DNA of 64,000 nt from Augochlora pura (GCF_028453695.1 NC_135775.1:5146001-5210000); one strand, 5' to 3'; positions 1 through 11,550 are shown, counted from the first letter of the stretch. The notes: generated by a model not told the origin, from the letters alone. Numbers and translations: made by a program.

Positions 1-86
1 ATAGGTGCACGTTAAAAGTTATTTAAAATGAAATCACCGGTTTCGAGCGACTGAAAACTATTTGGAACACCCTGTAGTAATAGAAT
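1..86 (-). mobile_element. Possible truncated transposon terminus
   Basis: On the minus strand, an ACAGGGTGTTCC-type terminus (around 64-78) leads into sequence that runs off the left edge. From memory, ACAGGGTGT-like ends occur on several arthropod DNA elements and their non-autonomous copies. Only one end is visible, with no second copy in the window and no visible target duplication. The family is not identified. Confidence 0.25.
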
Positions 87-1370
87 TAAATAAATACAAA
101 AACAAAAAATAAAAATTGCTTTTTTCTATTGGAGAAGAAATAAGTGCTAATCAACTGCAATCGAAATTCATAGTTCAGCAAGGGATTGTTCCTGTTATCA
201 GATCAAAATAGTCGATTGTCGCTCAAATGACTCCAACTGCACCGATTAACACGAAAAACGCAGCATGAAAAAGTCGTGCGCTCCAACGACGTACTTTCCT
301 GTACATTCCTAATTTAAGGGAAAATGAGCAGAGGTAGTTGCAGCGATCGTTGCAGCTCCGAGCGCAAGGAGGATCATCTTTGACCCGGTACCGACGATTA
401 CAGGTCGGATCGTGCAGGAAGTATTAACAATCCAAACGCAATTGGACTTGAGAAAGTCCCTTGCCGTTCTGCATCGTAACAAAACACGCTGTCGCATTCC
501 GGGCGCCCCCGCGTTTCGCGCAGTTGGCCCGATAACCGGGCGCCTGGCGAAACGCCTCTCCGGAGTCCCGGCATGGCGCGATTAAGCGGTTCGAGAGCTC
601 CTTTCCCGAAGCCGGGACACGTCCGCGTCCGCGACGGGGCGAAACAGCGCCGCTCAAGCTGGATCAGATTAGCGCGGAGCCGAGATCCTCCGGTATCCGG
701 CGCGTTACGGTCTCGCGCGGCGAACTTCTCCGCGCTCGCGCGTATTCCGCTCCAAATAGCCGGGCGTTATTAAGACTCCGCGGCGTATCGCCTCGACGCG
801 AGCGGGTCTCGGCCCATTAGCCGCCCGGCGCGCACCGATCCCAAGTCCGCCCTTCAGGCTGGCATTTAAAGGAAAGTTCAGCTGCTTCGAATCCTCTCGA
901 ATCTCCCCCGAAGCGGACAGAAGCCGGGACACCGGAGGGGAGCGGCGTGTAAATTAACCTCGGCCCGTTGACGGGACGCGCGCGGACTGATACGCGAAAA
1001 TATTCGTGGCCCCATTAGTCTGCCGCGCGCGCGTGGAGCAACGGCGACGCGGTTTGGCGAAAATAGGCTCGATCCGATCGTTTAGCCGCGCGGCAGACGA
1101 GCGCGCGCGCGCGCGTACGCCGCGTGACGAGGCCCTCGTTAGTTCCGGAGAATTCGTCTTTCTTCCGAGCAATTACCGGGGCGACCACGGCAGGAACGCC
1201 GCTCACAAAGCAGACGCGGCCCATTGCCGGGGATAAATCAACGGCTCGCGTGCCTTTCGATTGTCTTTGCCGTTTTGCGATCTCCTGCATTTAGTTATTC
1301 CGAGCCCGGACTGTTTCCAAGCGACGCCGTTTGTTTAGAACATAGTTGCACGGCATTGCTGGCACTCGGC
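1..1370. other. Non-coding: AT-leaning edge, then GC-rich block
   Basis: The first ~480 bases are AT-leaning and begin inside what may be a transposon end (see 1-86). From ~480 to ~1370 the DNA is GC- and CpG-rich and includes a short alternating GC run at 1101-1115. Open frames of 60-90 codons occur on both strands over the same bases and are rich in Arg, Ala and Ser, as expected by chance in stop-poor GC-rich DNA. I see no gene. Confidence 0.6.
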
Positions 1371-1590
1371 CTTCTCTGTGCACGGTGAAGCTGCGAAAAT
1401 GCCTGGATATAGGTCAGATATGTACGAACCACTCGGAAAAGTTTCAAAAGGTTTCGTCGTTCGGTGCTGCTAGCATAATTGTTGAGAAAAACGAAATTAG
1501 CTGTCTTCGAATATTTTTCAAAAGCCCTATGAAGCATACCAATCCTTTGCAGTCTTATTAAATTCATACACAGGTGTCTTGTTGGTCACA

Positions 1591-1713
1591 ATTAATCCTC
1601 GTTAAACAATAATACATAATATGCAAGATTAAGAAAGAAAAATAAGATTTATTATTACTTTTTTAAAGTAAGCTTTACTGACTGAGAGTATACGTACGAC
1701 TGGAAAGGGTTAA
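1591..1713 (+). mobile_element. Possible degraded TTAA element (right end only)
   Basis: AAAGGGTTAA at 1704-1713 matches the right terminus of the TTAA/CCCTTT elements seen elsewhere in the window. A left end may be the TTAATCCTCG near 1591, which would give a short copy of ~120 bp. The left match is weak. Confidence 0.25.
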
Positions 1714-1860
1714 TTGTTAAAGTATACCATACACAAACGATTTCAATAATATCGACATAATTAACGGAGGTGGTAACGCAAGATAAACTGCATAATGTCG
1801 AAATCATATCATGGGTACAGTGCATCTAGATATTTAACATCTAGTATCTTTAATATTTAA

Positions 1861-2045
1861 TTTTGCATATATTGTATATGTATTTAATATTGTATATATT
1901 ATATATATAATATTCAATTTTGTATATACTGTATTTATAATATTTAATATTGTATATATTGTATATATAATATACTGTATACATAATATACATATTGCAT
2001 ATATTGTCTCTATAATATATATGTATATTGATCACATTGCATATA
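1861..2045 (+). repeat. AT-rich tandem array, 57 bp period
   Basis: The segment starting at 1861 (TTTTGCATATATTGTATATG) recurs at 1918 with few changes. This gives about two full copies of a 57 bp unit followed by a degenerate third. The minus-strand translation is a Tyr-Ile-Asn repeat, which explains the open frame over 1850-2050. It is a repeat, not a gene. Confidence 0.8.
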
Positions 2046-2481
2046 TAAATTGGCAACCATGACATCCAATAGAAAATAAAGCAGCAATAATCCCAGCAAC
2101 GCGCGTATCGAAAAGAAAGTCTTTGACGAACTTCCCTAAAAGCGCGATTTAATCGGTCCGAGATCCGTTGCGTGTGAACGGATGCCACCGTCCATTCCCC
2201 GAAAATGAATTCTTCGGGAGTGGGTTCCGTGGCGGCCGAATCACCGTGTAGCATCTTTAAAAGATGCGACCGGGGCTATCGAGGGGGGGGCCCCGGGGGG
2301 ACGTGTCCACGGGAAAGGAGTCGAGATACAAGTCCGATAAGTGAGAGACGCTTAGGCGAAGCGAAACGAGGATTATCCGAAGTCCTCCGTGGAATCCCGT
2401 GGGACGCTCTCGCCTCTCCACCTTTCCGATTGCTCCGGGCCCGTCTAGACGGTCGTGGGTGAAGCGACCGTTCGCTTTTCT

Positions 2482-2666
2482 GTGGAAGAGGAACGATCGA
2501 GAGAGAAAGCGAGAAAGGAATAGAGAGGAAGAGAGAGAAAGAGATAGAGAGGAGGAGAGAGAAATAGAGGAAGAGTGAGAAATAGAGAAAGAAAGATAGA
2601 GGTATAGGTAGAAATAGAGAGGAAAAGTGAGAAATAGAGGAGGGAAGATAGAGGAAGAGATAGAGG
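2482..2666 (+). repeat. Long polypurine (GA-rich) tract
   Basis: About 185 bases are almost only G and A, with scattered T, in GAGA, GAAA and ATAGAG blocks. It is imperfect, so it is an old or compound microsatellite. It is a potential triplex-forming tract and could bind GAGA-type proteins; both are inferences. Confidence 0.9.
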
Positions 2667-2796
2667 ATCGTAGCTGACCAGTCGGGAAACCAGTGATCCA
2701 CCGTCGACACCTACTCGCAAAGGCCGGACGAAAAGTGGCCAGGAGATATCCCGGAACGCGGACATCCACTCTCGCATTCGTGGAAAACCGGGAAAC

Positions 2797-2835
2797 GGAG
2801 GAGGAGGAGGAGGAGGAGGAGGAGGGGGAGAAGGA
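2797..2835 (+). repeat. (GGA)n microsatellite
   Basis: A run of about ten GGA triplets followed by GGGGGAGAAGGAG. In one frame it reads poly-Glu on the plus strand and in another poly-Pro on the minus strand. Neither frame has gene-like flanks. Confidence 0.9.
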
Positions 2836-3060
2836 GAGTGCCCGCCAACCCCCAGGAAACCCGGCAAAGGGAAAATAGAGAAACGAGTGGCCCCTGATAG
2901 ATTACGCCGATACACCGGACACTCGTCGATCCGTCCTACCGAATGGAAACCTTGCTTCGTTTTATTTGTACACCCTGCTCGACCGACGCCTCGCTAATCC
3001 CGCAGACCACTCCGAAAAAGGACCGATCGCGCCAATCCCTGAAACACATACACGCTTGTC

Positions 3061-3099
3061 CTCCAGATTCTGGAGTCCGGAGGCTCTCCGCACTCCGGA
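3061..3099. repeat. Two adjacent inverted repeats
   Basis: CTCCAGATTCTGGAG (3061-3075) is a 7 bp perfect inverted repeat around one base. It is followed directly by TCCGGAG (3076-3082) and its complement CTCCGGA (3093-3099). Two hairpins in 39 bases is unusual, but no downstream T-run or gene gives them a role. Confidence 0.6.
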
Positions 3100-4619
3100 C
3101 GGGAAGACCTTCCTCGTGGAAATCGCTTTTGGTTAACATAGAGTGCTCCAGGGATGATAGGGCTGATACGCTTCGCGGCTGTAATAAACCGAAACGTAGC
3201 TCCGGATAGGCGGCTAACTTTGCGAGTGACGTGCAGAAGGGTTACCCTTCATGCGTTCGCGTGGCGAAGTATAGGAACATTGACAGAGTTTGCGAACATT
3301 TTTTTATGGAGTCGCAGTTCTTGGTGTTCTTGTGAAATTTAATTTTGTTGAAGAGGAGGAAATTTACGAGGCACTGAAAATTATAAGCATCCGCAGAAGT
3401 GATATGCATTGGAGGTTATGACAAGTAACAGAGCTGGAATACTGTCATGGAGTATCATTCACAAAATCTATTTATCTTATTTTTATATAAAATTAAAATA
3501 TATTACTGTCACATTCGATACAATTATATATTATTATATTATTATATAACTATAAAATATATTTAATATTTTTTAATACACGTCGCGATTAACAGAGTTC
3601 CGACGCGAACTACAGCCATATTTTCAAGAATCGTTCAAGACGATTATTTCCAGAATAATTCCAACGATAAACTAACAAGCGCCTAAGAGAGGGAACTAAT
3701 TGCAGTCCTTGAGAACGCATCGACTCGCGATCCTCTTTCTCCGTCCAGCGCCGGTATCTCCGCAGCCTCTGAATCTTGCTTATCGAAGTAAAAACGGCTC
3801 GATCGGCTAATTACCCGATCACCGCTGAAAACATTCCGCGGTCCGTATTGGTCGCAATCGAGTATCGGCAGGGCAAGAAGGGAGGGGGAGAGGGAGCCAT
3901 CGCGACGTCTCGAGTAGGAATCGATCGATGGCCCCGCATTGTCTCTCGTCGGCCTTGCGGGGGCCCCCTGTCCCCCAGCGAGCAAGCCGCTCCTCAGCCG
4001 TCTTGCGGCTCGCTCCTTCAGCTTCTTTCACCTGGTTTCTTTCCCCGCTCGCGATACGACACACGACGAACGGCGTGTACCGCGCGCGCGGGGCAGATCA
4101 GAGCGGAGCGCGCGGAGTCGGAAGAAGAGAGACCCCCGTCGGCCGAAGAGGCCAGAAGAGAAGCTCGCGTCCTGCTGAGCCAGCATCTGCGGTCTCTCGG
4201 TCGGTGCATCGGCTTGCTCCTGTCACCGCGCCGCGATGCATCGCGGCCCGAATTCACCACGTTGCAGATCCTCGAGTGCGGCCTCGAGATATCGTCTCGC
4301 CCTGCATCGAGTATCTCCTCGCGGGCGCGCCGTTGTGCATCCGAGACCCGGTCGGGGGAGGAGGCTCTACGTGTGCGCGAAGCCTCGAGGGCGCCACCCC
4401 TAACAAGGGATCGCTCCTTCGATAGCTGTGAAACGGAGATAGAGGCTGTTCGAGATTTTCGAATCGGTAATTGGCGACGGTTCCGAGCCACTGGAAACGT
4501 CTATTCCGCGACGATTCACGGGCTCGCATCCTGCGGGATCGCGAGCGCTTACTATCGTGCTGCCCTCGTTCGCGACATTTTGTCCGGGTTATGTTTCAGA
4601 GGTATCGTTTACCCTAGCG

Positions 4620-4640
4620 TCTCGTACACGGTAAGTTGTG
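4620..4640 (+). other. Strong 5' splice donor match
   Basis: CACG|GTAAGTTGTG has the exon/intron boundary after 4630. It lies exactly where GC-rich DNA gives way to AT-rich DNA, as at the end of a GC-rich first or untranslated exon. No matching acceptor or coding exon was found, so the exon is hypothetical. Confidence 0.25.
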
Positions 4641-5642
4641 TAGGTTTGATTAACATCCTATACCGTCGTCGGTGTACTGGAATCGGCTGTTTTATGCTGC
4701 TTTATTAAAATAATAAATGTATGAGCTGTTTATTTTAAAAATGACCCAAGTTCAATTTTATATATTTTATTATTTACATTTATACGTTATATATTTAATG
4801 TCACGATATATAATCTCTAGAACACAATATATTGCAGTATAAATATAAAATGCAATATATAAATGCAGTATAAATACCATATATTATAAAAGCACGAAAA
4901 TTGTACTACCATGTTATCAGTTACTGATATTCTTAAATTTATTAAAATATAAAATTCTTAAATGTCTAAATTTTAAAATAAATGACTTAGATCACTTTCA
5001 AAATAAATATATTTATTTATATTTTTAACTATATTTATTATACTCTACGTTCAATGTATCATACGCTTCATTGGAATATGTACTTTTAATTTGCTGACAC
5101 GTATATTAATTAAAAATATCAACTATTACCTAAATTGTTGACGATAAGTCTATAAAATTTAAAGTTCCCTAACTTTTCTGCGTAATTGTATGGTCTAATA
5201 AAACAAACTTGTTGAATCAATTCTACGTAAATGTATCGGTACAATTTCAACACTCGTGGCAGGATATCGACAGAGTATATTTATCGGTACGTTTGCGCAA
5301 ACACGGATTGTTTTCTCAACGGTCAAACCAAGAAGGAAATAATACCGGGGCACGAGCACGCAGGTGCGCATATGTATACCGTGTTCATACATACGTCATA
5401 CGTCACGTGATTAGAAATATGAACAGTCGTGTATAGAACCTCTGTATACCGAGCCTAAAACGCGAATTGTGTATATTGTTTAATACCAATACCAGCACTG
5501 GATTTATCTAACATTCGTACGATATATGTTATAATATGTGATATAAAGAAGTGAACCTAATTTCTCCTAGAAATATTTTTATAATATTAGGTAATTGTAA
5601 AAGAGAGAATTAGAAATTAGTCGCTTTCATTGGTTTGGTAAT

Positions 5643-5727
5643 TTTAGTGTTAATGGTACATTTAGTGTCAATGTTATAGTTAGTGTCAACGCTACATTTA
5701 GTGTCACTGTTATATTTAGTGTTACTA
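5643..5727 (+). repeat. 18 bp minisatellite, ~4.7 copies
   Basis: The unit is close to TTTAGTGTCAATGTTATA and repeats at 5643, 5661, 5679, 5697 and 5715, with two or three changes per copy. The period is a multiple of three, so one frame stays open through it. It lies in an AT-rich block. Confidence 0.85.
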
Positions 5728-6475
5728 GCGTTATTGCAATATTTAAATTTAAGGCACTTTTCGATTTCAAGTTTTGTCTCTATTAGAGGGTGTGTTTATT
5801 TTGTCTCTATTGGTATATATACATATAAATATATTAGGTCTACCAGAAAATTCTATCTGTTTTTAAAAAGGAAGAAAATAATAAATTTTGTATTTAAGAA
5901 ATGTATATCGCAAATAAAATCACATTAGTAATAATATACAGTAATGTTATTACCAAATACAGCAACAACGTCCCATCGAAGATCCGAATAACGTCGTCCA
6001 ATCACAGAAGCATCGCAACAAAGAAGATCCGTCAAAACTACAGCATCGTTCCCCGCCATGAAAATTGTATAAAACGCGAAAGGTCACGTTCGCGGCCTTA
6101 TCAGTCAGATCCCGTGAGCCCGGTATCGAAAAGCACGGCGCCCGACGTCGCGCGTGGTATCGTCAACGATTTATTTGCGCCGCGAATCTATCGGGCGCTT
6201 TTATTTCGAGCCGCCTCCTCGTAAACCGTAGAGGAATCCGCCATTCAATTTTTGACCGAATCGACTTTTTGCGCCGGGCGAAACGACGACGACGAGAGAG
6301 TCCACGGGCAGCATCGCGCGTCCCCGTAATTGTCCCCCGGTAGCTAACGCCGAAAAGGCGGTCGTAAAACATTTGATAGGCTGTTCCGCCCTAAGCGCGA
6401 GCCGTGTAACGAAATAGCCTCGGAAAGAATAGCAGCTGGTCGTTTCTGTTGGCAGCCGCTCCCGAGGCCGCCGTT

Positions 6476-6517
6476 GCTTGCTGCTTCTGCTTTTGCTTTT
6501 GCTGTTGCTGTTGCTAC
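6476..6517 (+). repeat. Imperfect TGCT/TTGCTG simple repeat
   Basis: Repeats of TTGCTG, CTTTTG and CTTCTG in register produce an open frame reading Cys and Phe. This is a short imperfect simple repeat. Confidence 0.7.
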
Positions 6518-7055
6518 ACGGTGCGCGCCGTTGCCTCCGCTGTTCTGTCACCCGGGGCCCCGTGTAAACTCGTCTCGGCCAAGATTAGGCGTGTTTACTG
6601 TCGGAGCGTAACAGTTTGCCCCGCGCTTTTACAGCGCGCCGCACGGCCTTCCTTTCGCCCTGCGAACGATCACGAGAGGGAGATATCGCGCGACAAGGGT
6701 GTGAAAACCCTTGCGCGCACCGAGAACCCCTACCCCCTCCCCCTCGCCGCGCCTCTCCACCCGCGCGCACTCGAGACCCACGGCAGCCCTGGCGAAAAGG
6801 CTTTACTGTTATTAAACGGAATCCTGTTTGTCCGATCCCGTTTCAATTTCCCCTCTTTACGACGACCGTTCCGCGCGTCCCCGACCCGCATTTTCCTAGG
6901 ACCTAGGCGAGCACGCTCCTTTCCTTCCCCTTTTGCATCGCAAACAAATAAACACCGTCGTCGACGGTACACCGGGCGAAACGTACGAGTTCGCTTAACT
7001 CCGACGACGCTCTTTTCGCTAATTCTAAATGCGCATTGTTTCTACTTACTGTTTG

Positions 7056-7090
7056 CCGACCGTAAGTTTTTTTTTTCCATCGGGTTTACA
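7056..7090 (+). other. Donor-like and acceptor-like pair too close to be an intron
   Basis: CCGTAAGTTTTTTTTTT and a pyrimidine stretch ending TTTACAG at ~7090 form a good donor and a good acceptor within about 35 bases. That is below the usual minimum intron size. The acceptor alone (exon starting at ~7091) could be used, but what follows shows no gene-like reading frame. Confidence 0.15.
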
Positions 7091-7300
7091 GCGCTCTCTC
7101 GGATTGCGACGGAAATAATCGCAGATTGTATAATCTGCGAACGGTTTCTTGTTAGTTACCGTTTCCATTATGTTGTTGGGAATAGGATAGAAGCGCTGAG
7201 TAGTGGAGATTTTTGGAGAAAATATTTTTAAATATAAAATTAATCAATATATAAAATTGTAGATATTAGATACCTTTCGCGATGAAGAAAATAGATATTA

Positions 7301-7452
7301 TAAGAATAAAATGAATAACGTAAAAATAAAACAAATAACATAGGAATAAAATAAATAACCTAAGACTAAAACAAATAACATAAGAATAAAATAAATAACA
7401 TAAAAATAAAATAAATAACCTAAGACTAAAATAAATAACATAAAAATAAAAT
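7301..7452 (+). repeat. 20 bp minisatellite with 60 bp higher-order pattern
   Basis: Copies start exactly every 20 bases from 7301 to 7441, giving 7.6 copies. The unit is close to TAAGAATAAAATAAATAACA. Variants ending in AACC and starting with TAAGACT recur every third unit (7341/7361 and 7401/7421). The array has therefore also expanded by 60 bp blocks. Confidence 0.95.
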
Positions 7453-9067
7453 AGACTTAAGCACTCTACAGTGACGTAAATGTTTACAGGTCAATGGCCG
7501 GCCGGTGAAGTGTTAATATCACTATGCTCCCTAATGTCAAAAATCGAGCACCCTGTCAGACCGAAAACAAGCCGCGTCAGAAGTGCACAAAAGCATTCCT
7601 CGGCAACACCTGCAGCTTTCTCCGTAACAATCTCGCTCAAACGACAGAGCAGCATCACGAATCGGCCACACGACTGTAACGAGATAATGACCCCTCGTCG
7701 AGGCGCTGGAGCGCTATTAAAGGGCGGGAGAATTTAGAAATGCGATTCTGGCGAGCTGAAAAACACAGAATCGTGTCCGAGGCGGCCGCGAGGCAGAAGC
7801 GGAGAGGGAGAATCCTGGAGGATGGCGGAGGAACGGTGGCGGATCGTAAAGCAGAGAAGTGCCTCCCGGGATTCGTATTATCCTTTTGCGGGAACGTCGT
7901 TAAGGGAGAAGAAAGGAGTGGAAGAAACAAGCGTCACGGGGGTTGAGGCGGTGTGCAGGCGTGGCCCCCCCCCCCGGTGGAGATCCCTCTCGGGCCCGTG
8001 TTCGCGGGTAGTTGCGTGCGCGCGCGGCTTCTTCCGTTGCATAAAGCTGCGGTAATAGGTGTGCCGGGCTAATGACGGAAGCTCCGCGCTCGGAACGCTC
8101 GGTAAAAACTGAATTGATCGGGGATGCATTATCGCGGTTCGCTCGGATAAAGGCGCGCGACGGAGGAACCGTGATTAAAGCTCTTCGGGGGCCTCGCGAA
8201 ACTCGATGCGTTGATTTAACGTTCGGCTGAATCATTTTAGTGTCGCGGCTGATTTTGCGCGATTGCGACAAGAACAATTGCCTGACGTAATTATTTATAA
8301 AAGCGTTGTTAAGACCCGAATTACGTACCTGAGATCTTTTACTTTTCTTTGACACTTTATGTTACATAATTTCAACGTTCACCATTTGAACAATATCATA
8401 GTTATTTAATTAATAAAATCGAAACTGAATAGCGTAAATTTAGTATAGTATCTACTAGTTTAATTCTTTCGAATTCTATATATTCTAGCGATACCTAATT
8501 AATTTTCTTTTATTTCACCATTTGAGTTAACATCGAGTCTATAAATAATTTATTCAAACATTTCTTTTGCTTTTAATATTTCTATGTTCGAAACAAGTTT
8601 ACCTTAACCCAACAGCCGAGTTACGGTGGAGGATCATCGAAGTAGCACGCGGATGCCGGAAGGATAACATTTGCCGGTCCACGGCGCGCGGCGCGGAGGC
8701 GAGCCACGGGAAAAAAATCTCCTTACGCGGCGATCGCGAAGGCGTCAGGTTAATTAAGTTTCCCCGGACGTTTTGCGGTGGTTCGCGGGCCAAGTGTCCG
8801 CCGATGCCGCAGGACGGGGACCGTCGAAGGGTAGCCGAGCGTGAGACCGGAATGCCGTTAGCCCGGGCTCTCTATGCTCGTCCCTGAAATATACCCGCTG
8901 ACTCATCGCGCGGGGTCTCGCGAGAATGGATCTCCTAATAACAAGCTCGTCCACTTCCAATTTCGGTGCCCGGTCTCCCTTTGAGATCTCCGGAACGATC
9001 GGTTGTTCCGTAATTAATAAGTAATCGGCCGGCCGATTCCGAGGGTGACGGAGCCGTTCTTCGGCCA

Positions 9068-9189
9068 CCTTTTTTTTTCAGGCGTCCCCGCGTCAACTAG
9101 CCCTTTCGCCTTCCATCGAGATTGCCGCCGGAGTGCATTACAAAGCAATCGGAGAAATTGTTCTGTTTCGTTCACCGACAAGGATCTTT
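9068..9189 (+). other. Strong 3' splice acceptor match with short open frame
   Basis: ACC followed by ten T and CAG ends at 9081, a textbook acceptor. The frame from 9082 is open for 36 codons and stops at TGA 9190-9192. The peptide is not recognised and no good donor follows. It could start a terminal exon, but chance is the simpler reading. Confidence 0.15.
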
Positions 9190-9663
9190 GAACACCCGAG
9201 CTTGAAGCGAACAGGTGCAGCATAGATTTATAAGATTTGCATCTCGCGAGCTCGGCTGTGACACGAGCATTTATGATCGCTGCTATGATCCAACGTAAGC
9301 TTAATCTGAAGTCTCTTTGATGTAGGCGACTGGCGGCTGACCTCTTGTTTCTCTTTATAATTATTAATGATCGTATTTGCGGTCGTCGAGAGTTGCTTTT
9401 TATTCATTTACAGCTCCGTCGAGTCGGAGTACATTAACTGTATATTAACACGTAATTAGTACTGCTACCGGATTGTCCAGAGTAAAAACAATTGATTCTC
9501 ATTTTTTATTTAATATTTTTAACAGTGATCATGTAAATTTTAGTAGGCATAATGGCCAAGTATTAGTATTATTTTATTTTGTAGAACGTGTAATATTGTA
9601 GTTTTCCTTTTCTTTTACTGTATTTGCAATTGAACAGTCTTTTTTTATATTTTTATATAAAAT

Positions 9664-9777
9664 GTAGAATATAGAATATAGAATATAGAATATAGAATAT
9701 AGAATATAGAATATAGAATATAGTATATAGAATATAGAACATAGAACATAGAACATAGAACATAGAATACAGAACAT
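9664..9777 (+). repeat. 7 bp minisatellite (TATAGAA)n
   Basis: About 16 copies of a heptamer read TATAGAA in the left part and shift to CATAGAA variants at the right end (from ~9740). The graded change suggests expansion from a few recent units. The minus-strand frame reads a Tyr-Ile-Leu-Phe repeat and is not a gene. Confidence 0.95.
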
Positions 9778-10629
9778 AAAAAAAATATATCTTACATTTA
9801 TTCTATTATATTTTTGCCCGAAAAATAAATGACTAAATCAATAAGCAACTAATTAAAACGAAGACCTCCTTTGTTTTCGATTACTTTGTGATTCCAGTTT
9901 CCAAATCGCCGAGCAAAAGGGATGACAGAGACCTTTGTGTCAGTCGAATCGGCAACTACAGTCCAACCCTTGATCCCGACAAGTTCGAGCGTCGGCGTGT
10001 GTTCGCTCGACGATTTACGAAAATTCTTTTTTTCCCCGTCGCCTCGGGATCATTCGTTTGCTTGTCCTCTCGTGCCCGAAGACGGGAAACGGTAGCGTCT
10101 GACAAGCCGCCCCTCATCGATCTTCGTACGCGGAGCGACGACGGCGGGGATAGGAATTTCAGAAAATTGCCTCTGTCACGATACGGGCGGCGCTCACGTG
10201 ACGGGAAACGGGCCTGTTAATGTATTCGCGGAACAACAAGGAGCCGCGATTGCCACACGATACAGCGTATACAAACAGATTTGAGCGGGTTGGCGTGATT
10301 CCGTGTTTTCCGCCGGGCCCTTTGGAAAAAATGTGTTCGCCAATTGCGATAGGGACCCGCACAGATTGCTACTCCCTGTACGCTTTTTTGCGGGTTTCGA
10401 CGATTAACAGACCTCGGCGGCTTATTTATTCTCCTATCGATTCTTCGCCGGCAGACCCTTGAACGCGATTCTGTATGTTCCGAGTCTAATTTGAAGAACA
10501 AATGTAGAAAATTGGCTTCGCGATTTCGAAAATTATATTCAATTTGCTCATTCATTATCGGATTTGTGGTCTCGATGGTAAGCAATAATAATATCGGTAC
10601 ATCATCGTCATAGTTTAGATTCTAATCCG

Positions 10630-10651
10630 GGAACATCATCTGTCATGTTCC
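10630..10651. repeat. Short inverted repeat GGAACAT...ATGTTCC
   Basis: A perfect 7 bp inverted repeat separated by eight bases. Its form resembles nuclear-receptor half-site pairs, but the spacing is not a known one. It may be chance. Confidence 0.4.
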
Positions 10652-10837
10652 AAAAGTTACGTTCTCTCTAATGATGGTAAACGAGGATCGTCATGAATGC
10701 CTGCAAATTGCTTTATCTCTCATCCTTCATTTCGGTTCGCACCACCTGATAATTCATTAGCTACCTTGCATCTATTACCTGTTACATGTTGTAAGGTTTT
10801 AGTCTTAACTATTAAAGTCTATTTTAGTCTAAACTAT

Positions 10838-11036
10838 ATGACGAGTATATTCGTCATAACACAAACAATTGTTATTTCTCTATGACGAGTATATTCGTCA
10901 TAACACAAAATGTTATTTCTTCATGAAGAGTACATTCAGCGTAATATAAAATATTACCATTTCTTCATGACGAATATATTCGTCGTAACACAAAATGCCG
11001 TCATTTCCTCATGACGAGTATACTCATCAAAAACAG
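10838..11036 (+). repeat. 44 bp tandem array with a palindrome in every unit
   Basis: Units start at 10838, 10882, 10923, 10967 and 11011 (periods 44, 41, 44, 44; the last is partial). Each begins with a palindrome close to ATGACGAGTATATTCGTCAT, followed by an AT-rich spacer containing AACACAAAATG and TTATTTC. Changes in one arm of the palindrome (GAAGAG...TTCAGC in unit 3) are not always matched in the other. Single strands could form a row of hairpins. Confidence 0.95.
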
Positions 11037-11500
11037 ATCAAGTATATAATAAAGAATTTAAAATATCCCCTATACAATTATACATTTTAAAAAATGATTG
11101 TATCTGAACACAATGCGCCTAAAATCGAACAAAATCGGTACAATTACACTAACTTTTCCAAACAGATTGCATCAGCTATTTTAATCGCCTCCAATTGGCC
11201 AGACTTTCGAATCGGTTCGAACGAATTGATCTCGGGAGGCAAAAATATACGAGTTTCCCGGTCGTCCACGGGCGCCGCCGAGAAACTCAGTCACTCGGTC
11301 CAGCGAACCTAAATCGAACTGAACACAACTTAAATAAACGTATTCGTCAGGTCCGAAGTTTCACTATGCCGTTTCAGAGGGAAGGTCCCGTACACAACAC
11401 GGTCGTTGCCCAGGAAGTTTGCGTCCCGATTAGAGCGTCGGTCATCGCCGAGCTTCTCTTTCGCTCCTAAGAAATCGTGTTCGATCGTTCTTTACGGTGA

Positions 11501-11506
11501 CAGAGA

Positions 11507-11542
<36 letters not shown>

Positions 11543-11550
11543 GGAGGGGG
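11501..11550 (+). repeat. (GA)n microsatellite
   Basis: An imperfect GAGAAAGC start leads to about 14 uninterrupted GA dinucleotides, then a GGGGAGGGGG run. The plus-strand frame reads Arg-Glu repeats. Confidence 0.95.

Larger units (their letters stand above)
1371..3690. other. Non-coding: AT block, GC block with purine tract, AT block
   Basis: 1371-2110 is AT-rich and contains a 57 bp-period array. 2110-3290 is GC-rich and carries a long GA-rich tract and a GGA run. 3290-3690 is AT-rich with nothing recognisable. The frames at 2257-2915 on the minus strand read the purine tract as Ser/Leu/Phe repeats and are not genes. Confidence 0.6.
3691..6020. other. Non-coding: GC-rich block with long chance ORF, then AT block
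   Basis: 3691-4640 is GC-rich. It carries the longest open frame of the window (3776-4708, 310 codons) but has other open frames in parallel on both strands. 4640-6020 is AT-rich and contains an 18 bp minisatellite at 5643. No family resemblance is visible in any frame. Confidence 0.55.
6021..8600. other. Non-coding: GC block, 20 bp array, GC block, AT tail
   Basis: 6021-7200 is GC-rich, with a 260-codon chance frame (6449-7231) that opens in a Cys/Phe run from a TGCT-like repeat. 7200-7470 is AT-rich with a minisatellite. 7470-8340 is GC-rich with a C10 run near 7967-7976. 8340-8600 is AT-rich and plain. No gene is supported. Confidence 0.6.
8601..11140. other. Non-coding: GC block, AT array, GC block, AT satellite
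   Basis: 8601-9250 is GC-rich. 9250-9860 is AT-rich with a heptamer array. 9860-10490 is GC-rich. 10490-11140 is AT-rich with a 44 bp palindromic array. Open frames of 60-120 codons show no family resemblance and overlap others on the opposite strand. Confidence 0.6.

Noticed and set aside
426..446. Partial match to the insect microRNA miR-219 (TCCAAACGCAATT)
   Set aside because: The seed at the 5' end does not match, and the local sequence is a short palindrome rather than a precursor hairpin.
3776..4708. 310-codon open frame as a gene
   Set aside because: Two other plus frames and two minus frames are open over much of the same DNA. Composition is Arg/Ser/Ala-biased, it continues past a splice donor into AT-rich DNA, and no family resemblance is visible.
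6449..7231. 260-codon open frame
   Set aside because: It starts in a simple repeat (Cys/Phe run), crosses GC-rich and AT-rich DNA, overlaps open minus frames and is not recognised.
9082..9189. Exon after the strong acceptor at 9081
   Set aside because: Only 36 codons are open, no donor or polyadenylation signal stands close by, and the peptide is unrecognised.
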